From Bacteroidales bacterium Bact_20 (GTDB lineage Bacteria > Bacteroidota > Bacteroidia > Bacteroidales > DTU049), in assembly GCA_001603615.1 (NCBI GenBank), contig LUZL01000022.1, positions 1 through 11,079 of the forward strand: a stretch of DNA of 11,079 nt. Reading direction: 5' to 3'. The stretch's first letter is position 1; every line of letters starts with the position of its first letter. A program made the position numbers and the translations under genes. Below the pieces are notes generated by a model. The model was not told the origin of the DNA, did no database searches, and was given only the letters and a program-made list of their open reading frames with translations. Below, piece after piece: positions 6,867 through 11,079 of this stretch.

Positions 6867-8252
6867 ATGGCTAAAATGTTAGATTTAACTAAAGGTGATG
6901 AGCGTAAAGCTATTATTAAATATGCAGTTCCTCTAATAGTAGGTAGTATTTTACAAAATTTATATTCATTAATTAATAGCATAATAGTAGGTAATTATTT
7001 AGGTAAAGAAGCTTTGGCAGCTGTAGGAATATCTTTCCCTATTATATTTGCCATTATTTCTATGATTATAGGTTTCACAATTGGTCTTTCTATAGTAATT
7101 GGTCAATATTATGGAGGAAAACAATACGAAAACTTAAAAAAATCCATTAGCACGAGTTACATTGTTTTAATAGTTTTTGCTATAATAATGACTATTTTTT
7201 CTATAGTTACAGGAAAATATTTATTGCAGCTCTTAGGTGCACAACCAGAAATTTTGTCTCAAGCTACATCATATTTTAATGTGTTTTGTTTAGGTTTTTT
7301 ATTTGCCTTTCCACTAAATGCTACAAATGCGGTTCTTAGAGGTGTAGGAGATTCTGTCACTCCACTATACTTTTTGATTTTTAGTATCGTTGTAAACTTC
7401 ATTCTAAATTATATTTTTGTTGCTGTTTTGCATTTAGGTTTGACATCTACTGCATGGGCAAGTGTAATAGGTCAGATATTAGCACTGATATTGATGATAG
7501 TTTATATTAATAAAAAACATTCTTTTATCTCTATAAAGATAAAAGAATTGAAATTTGATAAAAATATTTTTAATTATATAATGAAAATTAGTCTCCCTAG
7601 TGGCTTTCAACAATTTGTTATAGCTATTAATGCTGTTGTTTTAATGAGTCTAGTAGCATCTTTTGGTACAGATGCTATAGCTGGATACTCTGTGGCTACT
7701 AGGATAGATGCCATAGCTGGAATACCAGCATTTATTTTCTCTTCTGCATTAGCTAATTTTGTGGCTCAGAATGCTGGAGCTCTAGAATTCAAAAGAATAA
7801 AAAATGGTCTGAAAGAAACTCTAAGAATGACTGTTTTCATGACTATCATAATATCTATTTTAATTATTATTTTTAGCGAATCAATTATGACTATCTTTAC
7901 TAAAGATCCAGGAGTCATTGAAGTAGGTAGTGAATATTTGAGAATTATAAATTATTTTTATGTTTTATATGCTTTAATGTTTGCTTATCAATCTGTTTTT
8001 AGAGGTAGCGGAGACACTATGGTTAGTATGTTAATAACCCTTGCTGCGATTTGGATAGTACGTATTCCATTTTCATATATGCTTTCGCAACATTTGGGAA
8101 CATTAGGAATATGGTTAGGTATACCTATTGGCTGGTTTATTGGCGTGATACTATCTTATAGCTATTATAAGTCTAGACGATGGGAATTAAAATTTGTTAT
8201 GCAAATGCGTCAAAGACATTTACCTCCTCCAGAAATAGCAGATAATATTTGA
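6867..8252 (+). CDS. MATE-family multidrug/cation efflux transporter
   Basis: The 461-residue product is a full-length MATE antiporter with about twelve hydrophobic helices in two similar halves. Such proteins export organic cations or drugs in exchange for Na+ or H+ across the inner membrane. Family signatures are the N-terminal LTKGDERKAIIKYAVPLI (7-24), the TM1 segment NLYSLINSIIVGNYLGKEALAAVG (31-54), NATNAVLRGVGDS near 151-163, and the second-half counterpart SVFRGSGDTMVSM. In TM1 the position usually occupied by Asp in VDSIIVG is Asn37 (codon AAT). That Asp is implicated in ion coupling in NorM/DinF proteins, so coupling may differ here. The C-terminal tail is short and basic. It is the last gene of the plus-strand run. 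ATG 6867 was chosen; the alternative ATG at 6876 (Met4) would remove only three residues. The substrate cannot be read from sequence. Confidence 0.93.
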   Translation: MAKMLDLTKGDERKAIIKYAVPLIVGSILQNLYSLINSIIVGNYLGKEALAAVGISFPIIFAIISMIIGFTIGLSIVIGQYYGGKQYENLKKSISTSYIVLIVFAIIMTIFSIVTGKYLLQLLGAQPEILSQATSYFNVFCLGFLFAFPLNATNAVLRGVGDSVTPLYFLIFSIVVNFILNYIFVAVLHLGLTSTAWASVIGQILALILMIVYINKKHSFISIKIKELKFDKNIFNYIMKISLPSGFQQFVIAINAVVLMSLVASFGTDAIAGYSVATRIDAIAGIPAFIFSSALANFVAQNAGALEFKRIKNGLKETLRMTVFMTIIISILIIIFSESIMTIFTKDPGVIEVGSEYLRIINYFYVLYALMFAYQSVFRGSGDTMVSMLITLAAIWIVRIPFSYMLSQHLGTLGIWLGIPIGWFIGVILSYSYYKSRRWELKFVMQMRQRHLPPPEIADNI

Positions 8253-8294
8253 TTAGAAATATTATAGAGTTCTCTTTTTTAACAAATTTTTTTT
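8242..8294 (+). terminator. Weak candidate terminator after the MATE gene
   Basis: A 9-bp AT-only stem, ATAATATTT (8242-8250) with AAATATTAT (8257-8265), encloses the loop GATTAG and overlaps the MATE stop codon. T-runs follow at 8275-8280 and 8287-8294. The stem has no G-C pairs and the first T-run starts 9 bp later, so it is a poor intrinsic terminator, though its place between convergent genes fits. Confidence 0.3.
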
Positions 8295-8309
8295 AATCCT
8301 TTTTAATCC
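8290..8309. repeat. 10-bp perfect tandem duplication over a stop codon
   Basis: TTTTTAATCC occurs twice head-to-tail (8290-8299, 8300-8309). On the coding (minus) strand the unit GGATTAAAAA is read in two frames, giving ...RIKKD and then the TAA stop at 8295-8293. The duplication therefore appears to set the C-terminus of the small exported protein. Confidence 0.6.
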
Positions 8310-8790
8310 TATCGTAGGCTTCTGGATACATCTCTATCCATATTTGCTTAGCCATATCATACAATTGCTTTGATAATTCATTTTTAGGACCTAATTGTAT
8401 ATATTTAGGCATTTGTTTATCTATATCCTCAGCCTTTACATTGTTTCTTAATGAATATATTTGCAAATATAATTCTCTGGTTAAAGTCATTTCTTGATTT
8501 TTAGTTACTTCATATCCAGTCAATGCATGATTAATATAGTCTATTATATTTTCTATGTTTTGCGAGCCAGTATATATTACATATCCATAACTTTCTTCTG
8601 ACGAAAAAGCAGCAAAAGTTGCTAAATTTAATTTTTCAACAGCTCTAGCTAAATAATCTGATCTATTATCATCAGTGAGTCCATTAATATATAATTTACT
8701 TACTTTGTAATCGCTTAAGTTTATAGTAGATTGGGTATAAATAAAATTAAAAGACATTAAAGCTACAATAAATATAAAATACTTTTTCAT
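8293..8790 (-). CDS. Exported protein of unknown function with possible HMA-like fold
   Basis: The 165-residue product has a signal peptide (MKKYFIFIVALMSF...YTQ, cleavage probably near residue 19), so it should be periplasmic or secreted; there is no lipobox. Residues about 28-95 have the beta-alpha-beta-beta-alpha-beta rhythm of heavy-metal-associated (HMA) domains: VSKLYINGLTDDNR (30-43), a helix with VEKLNL (51-56), strand YGYVIYTG (68-75), helix IENIIDYINHALTGYEV (78-94). The usual metal loop MTCxxC is replaced by LTDDNR, so it would not bind copper or zinc in the standard way. The remaining 70 residues are mostly helical and unrecognised. The HMA reading is my inference from pattern only. 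The gene lies 74 bp after the deacetylase stop and has its own promoter-like boxes, so it may be transcribed separately. It converges on the MATE gene. Confidence 0.75.
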   Translation of the reverse strand: MKKYFIFIVALMSFNFIYTQSTINLSDYKVSKLYINGLTDDNRSDYLARAVEKLNLATFAAFSSEESYGYVIYTGSQNIENIIDYINHALTGYEVTKNQEMTLTRELYLQIYSLRNNVKAEDIDKQMPKYIQLGPKNELSKQLYDMAKQIWIEMYPEAYDRIKKD

Positions 8791-8800
8791 GACAATTTTT

Positions 8801-8820
8801 TTTATACAAATTTATACAAA
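8801..8820. repeat. 10-bp perfect tandem repeat TTTATACAAA x2
   Basis: TTTATACAAA is repeated exactly (8801-8810, 8811-8820) just upstream of the gene starting at 8790. Each copy contributes the CAAA of one minus-strand -7 box, so the duplication creates two boxes exactly one helical turn apart. Confidence 0.65.
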
Positions 8821-8824
8821 ATTA
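8807..8824 (-). promoter_or_regulatory. Two putative -7 boxes for the small exported protein
   Basis: On the minus strand, TAAATTTG (8814-8807) and TAATTTTG (8824-8817) both match TAnnTTTG. The nearer box ends 16 bp before the ATG at 8790, giving a leader of about 10 nt. No TTTG sits at a proper -33 distance from either box, so this is tentative. Confidence 0.4.
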
Positions 8825-8864
8825 TAATATTTTATAGATTTTTATAATATAATTTTCAAAATTT

Positions 8865-9440
8865 TTATAATAAATATTTGTCTAAAGTCTCAAAATGAAA
8901 TTTTTGTTTGAGAGTTAATTCTATAAAATATGGGAGCAGTAAATTTTTTTTATCAATAGCTTTTATATTATCATGAAATATAATTATTGAGCCAGGTTTT
9001 AGAGATTTTTCTAATATTTTTTTTTCTTTTTCTAAACTTATATTTTTATCAAAATCATGTACCATCGTAGTCCAGAAGATGATTTTATTATTTTTTTTAA
9101 GATTAAAATATTGTAGTGGAGAAATTTTGCCATATGGAGGACGAAAAAGATTGCTATTAGTTAAATATTTCCCTACATTGACATCTGAAATATATCTCAT
9201 TGTATTTGTCTTCCAACCATTCAGATGAGAAAATGAATGATTAGCAACCAGATGTCCATCTGTTATGATTTTCTCAAAAATATTTTGATTTTCAATTATA
9301 TTTTTACCTATGCAAAAAAAATTTGCCTTTATATTATAATTTTTTAAAATATCTAATGTCTGAGGAGTAGAAATAGAATGGGGAGCATCATCTATTGTCA
9401 AAAAAATGATATCTTGATTTGTTTTAATATGAGAGATCAT
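8865..9440 (-). CDS. Polysaccharide deacetylase (NodB domain, CE4-like)
   Basis: The 191-residue product is a NodB-homology metal-dependent deacetylase, a family that removes acetyl groups from chitin-like or peptidoglycan sugars. Motifs are TIDDAP (15-20; Asp17 candidate base, Asp18 metal ligand; the usual form is TFDDGP), ANFFCIG (39-45), the metal histidines HSFSH (His68, His72), FRPPYGK (99-105), and IIFHDN (153-158, His156). All catalytic residues are present. The start is fixed: the ATG overlaps the stop of the phosphoesterase gene (ATGA), and an in-frame TAA lies two codons upstream. The product therefore lacks the roughly 20-residue N-terminal lead I would expect in relatives, and it has no signal peptide or membrane helix. 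It is presumably cytoplasmic or associated with its membrane partner. The overlap implies coupled translation. The substrate is unknown. Confidence 0.9.
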   Translation of the reverse strand: MISHIKTNQDIIFLTIDDAPHSISTPQTLDILKNYNIKANFFCIGKNIIENQNIFEKIITDGHLVANHSFSHLNGWKTNTMRYISDVNVGKYLTNSNLFRPPYGKISPLQYFNLKKNNKIIFWTTMVHDFDKNISLEKEKKILEKSLKPGSIIIFHDNIKAIDKKNLLLPYFIELTLKQKFHFETLDKYLL

Positions 9441-10606
9441 TTTTTATGTAATTTGATAACTGCTATTTGTGAAGAAAAACCAAGATGAAAATTAACTCCC
9501 ACATGACCTATACCAGTATTTATTATTAAGTTAATATCATTATTTTTAGTGTATAAACCTCCTGTTTTTCCATTAATGCTTGCAAGAGAAAGTTTCAACT
9601 GTTTATTAATGAAAAAACCAAATTGACCTCCATGAGTATGCCCTGATAGTGTAAGTGGAAATTTATCAAAAAGTCCCTCAGACCAATAAAAAGGATCATG
9701 TACTAAGATAATGGAGAATAAATGTTCTGGAATTTTATTTAACACATTATTTATATTACCAAAAACAGTAAAAGGAGGTTTGCCATAATTATTTAAACCT
9801 ACGAAAGCTATTGAGTCAGCTTGTCTGCCTACTAAATAAATACTATCTCTCAAAACTGTAAATCCACATTGTTCTAATGCCTCAGTTATAGAATCAGAAA
9901 GTGCAACTTTAGGTTCTAATGGTTTATTGCCCCAATATTGAACAAACTTGTGATAGTCGTGATAATCATGGTTACCCAGTATCGCCAGCTTGATAGGAGC
10001 ATGCATATTTCTCAATTGTTCCATATATTCTGGCTTTATTTCCTTCATACTAGAGTTTACTAAATCTCCAGTGAAAATTATCACATCAGGTTTTAGTTTA
10101 TTGATTTTTTCAGTAGTTCTTTTTAATTTATGATCATTAATGAATGAACCTAGGTGTAAATCTGAAATCTGTGCTATCGTGAAACCATCAAAACTATCTG
10201 GTAAATTATCATAATATAGATCATAATTTTTCAGAACAACTCTATTAGAATAGAATATGTTTCCAATAACTGCAAGTATTAGTATGGTTAATGCAAAACG
10301 AAAAGCAAATTTTTGTATTTTAAATCTATTATTTTTTTTGAAAAACCACCCAACTACATGAATTAAAGTATAGAAAAAAGAGAATATAATTACATATAAA
10401 AAAATTGCACCTATTATTGTAGAGAAACCTGAAATTACATTAGCAAATACTAAAATTAATATAGAAATGATAATGATAAACAAAATTATCAGCCATGAAT
10501 AATGCCAGGTTTTTTTCTTTATCTGTGGTGGTTGAAAATAAAATGTATAACACATCATTACAAATGAAAGTAATAATAACACAACAATATAAATACGCCA
10601 ATGCAT
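9437..10606 (-). CDS. Membrane-anchored calcineurin-like metallophosphoesterase
   Basis: The 389-residue product joins about four N-terminal membrane helices (roughly 3-22, 36-57, 60-88, 100-119) to a calcineurin-type phosphoesterase domain (about 141-387). Its five metal motifs are all present: ISDLHLG (147-153; Asp149, His151), FTGDLVN (178-184; Asp181), GNHDY (211-215; Asn212, His213), VHDP (302-305; His303), and SGHTHGGQFG (321-330; His323, His325). The family hydrolyses phosphoesters with a two-metal centre. The layout is like YkuE/YaeI-type enzymes and, more distantly, the LpxG lipid A pyrophosphatases, so a lipid-linked phosphate substrate is plausible but not shown. It is first in a coupled pair with the polysaccharide deacetylase. 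ATG 10606 is supported by the first membrane helix and a promoter-like box 14 bp upstream. No frame damage is seen. Confidence 0.92.
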   Translation of the reverse strand: MHWRIYIVVLLLLSFVMMCYTFYFQPPQIKKKTWHYSWLIILFIIIISILILVFANVISGFSTIIGAIFLYVIIFSFFYTLIHVVGWFFKKNNRFKIQKFAFRFALTILILAVIGNIFYSNRVVLKNYDLYYDNLPDSFDGFTIAQISDLHLGSFINDHKLKRTTEKINKLKPDVIIFTGDLVNSSMKEIKPEYMEQLRNMHAPIKLAILGNHDYHDYHKFVQYWGNKPLEPKVALSDSITEALEQCGFTVLRDSIYLVGRQADSIAFVGLNNYGKPPFTVFGNINNVLNKIPEHLFSIILVHDPFYWSEGLFDKFPLTLSGHTHGGQFGFFINKQLKLSLASINGKTGGLYTKNNDINLIINTGIGHVGVNFHLGFSSQIAVIKLHKK

Positions 10607-10620
10607 AGTAAAATTTTTTG

Positions 10621-10628
10621 CAAAAATA
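10621..10628 (-). promoter_or_regulatory. Putative -7 box for the phosphoesterase/deacetylase pair
   Basis: On the minus strand the sequence reads TATTTTTG, matching TAnnTTTG, and it ends 14 bp before the ATG at 10606. No TTTG is found at the -33 distance. The call rests on the single box and its position. Confidence 0.35.
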
Positions 10629-10667
10629 TTAATTTAAAAAAAAATAATTTATAATAATGATATATAT

Positions 10668-10703
10668 TTTGATATATTATGTATAAATTTTAAACTAAAT
10701 TTG
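10668..10703 (+). promoter_or_regulatory. Putative promoter of the tryptophanase-like gene
   Basis: TAAATTTG (10696-10703) is a perfect -7 box. TTTG at 10668-10671 could be the -33 element, but the 24-bp spacer is longer than the usual 19-21. The start of transcription would fall near 10709, inside the 14-bp tandem repeat. Confidence 0.45.
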
Positions 10704-10731
10704 CCAAAAAATAAGTTCCAAAAAATAAGTT
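10704..10731. repeat. 14-bp perfect tandem duplication in the 5' leader
   Basis: CCAAAAAATAAGTT is repeated exactly head-to-tail (10704-10717 and 10718-10731). It fills nearly the whole space between the -7 box and the ATG at 10733. With two copies the spacing from box to start codon is 29 bp; with one copy it would be 15 bp, like the other short leaders in this window. Confidence 0.8.
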
Positions 10732-10732
10732 T

Positions 10733-11079
10733 ATGAAAGATGTTTTTTTCGAGCCCTACAAAACTAAAATGGTAGAGCCTATTAAAATGAGTTCAAGAGA
10801 TGAACGAGAGCAATGGATTAGAGAAGCTCATTACAATTTATTTAGTTTACCTGCCGAGCATACTATAATAGATTTATTGACAGATAGTGGCACTGGAGCT
10901 ATGAGTGATAGGCAATGGGCAGCATTGATGCAGGGTGACGAGAGCTATGCAGGAGCTTCTTCATATTTTAATTTAAAGAAAGCTATTGAAAATATCCTCG
11001 GATTTCCATATTTCATGCCTACTCACCAAGGTAGAGCTGCAGAGAATGTATTATTTTCTGTTTTAATTAAAGCTGGAGA
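10733..11079 (+). CDS. Tryptophanase/tyrosine phenol-lyase family enzyme, N-terminal part (partial)
   Basis: An open frame of 115 codons runs from ATG 10733 off the right edge. It matches the N-terminus of the PLP-dependent beta-eliminating lyases, which split tryptophan or tyrosine into indole or phenol, pyruvate and ammonia in the cytoplasm. Landmarks are EPYKTKMVEPIK (7-18), IDLLTDSGTGAMSDRQWA (46-63), GDESYAGASSYF (68-79, with Tyr72 matching the conserved active-site Tyr), and MPTHQGRAAEN (95-105), with Gln99-Gly100-Arg101 matching the PLP phosphate and substrate-binding region. MSDRQWA resembles tyrosine phenol-lyase more than the Escherichia coli TnaA sequence, but Bacteroidota tryptophanases as I remember them look like this too. 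The residues that separate the two activities lie beyond the edge. It is divergent from the phosphoesterase gene, across a 126-bp gap with a promoter and tandem repeat. Confidence 0.92.
   Translation, partial: MKDVFFEPYKTKMVEPIKMSSRDEREQWIREAHYNLFSLPAEHTIIDLLTDSGTGAMSDRQWAALMQGDESYAGASSYFNLKKAIENILGFPYFMPTHQGRAAENVLFSVLIKAG

Noticed and set aside
8865..9440. Possible truncation or frameshift of the deacetylase N-terminus
   Set aside because: An in-frame stop two codons before the ATG and the clean ATGA overlap with the upstream gene show that the short N-terminus is the natural start, and all catalytic residues are downstream.
10654..10680. AT-only imperfect hairpin (ATAATgATATAT / ATATATTAT) in the divergent gap
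   Set aside because: It has a bulged G, only A-T pairs and low complexity, so it is expected by chance in such sequence; I do not call it an operator.
10733..11079. Firm assignment as tnaA or as tyrosine phenol-lyase
   Set aside because: The residues that separate the two activities are in the missing C-terminal part, so only the family is claimed.

Overview
The window is an AT-rich stretch (roughly 30% G+C by eye) of what looks like a member of the Bacteroidota. Three things support this. Start codons lack Shine-Dalgarno sequences. The long gene-free gaps carry TAnnTTTG boxes, the -7 element of the Bacteroidota sigma factor. The proteins also have a typical Bacteroidota character: RecQ with the long acidic C-terminal extension, a periplasmic S9A prolyl oligopeptidase, an OmpH/Skp-like coiled coil and a MORN-type lipoprotein. 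No mobile element, tRNA, rRNA or CRISPR array was seen, so this reads as ordinary chromosomal backbone.

Layout. Positions 1-2602 (minus) hold a secreted prolyl oligopeptidase followed 20 bp downstream by a membrane protein of unknown function that runs off the left edge. A 284-bp AT-only-looking divergent promoter region (2603-2886) separates them from a plus-strand cluster at 2887-8252: recQ, a membrane-anchored OmpH/Skp-like protein, a MORN-repeat lipoprotein, pth (peptidyl-tRNA hydrolase) and a MATE-family transporter. Gaps inside this cluster run from -4 to +30 bp, so it is probably one transcript. A second minus-strand group converges on it: a membrane-anchored calcineurin-like phosphoesterase (9437-10606), a NodB-type polysaccharide deacetylase overlapping it by 4 bp (8865-9440), and a small exported protein of unknown function (8293-8790). 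At the right edge a divergent plus-strand gene for a tryptophanase/tyrosine phenol-lyase family enzyme begins at 10733 and is cut by the window end.

How they fit together. The plus cluster mixes DNA repair (RecQ), translation quality control (Pth), envelope proteins (OmpH-like, lipoprotein) and efflux (MATE); this looks like co-transcription of housekeeping genes rather than one pathway. The phosphoesterase/deacetylase pair is the best candidate for a functional pair, since both families act on envelope substrates and the two genes appear translationally coupled.

I did not find a convincing undescribed system. The points most worth a second look are small: lost or swapped key residues in Pth (Asn to Lys) and in the MATE transporter (Asp to Asn), an exported protein that looks like a metal-binding HMA fold without its cysteines, three short perfect tandem duplications at gene ends or promoters, and an inverted repeat covering the recQ promoter.
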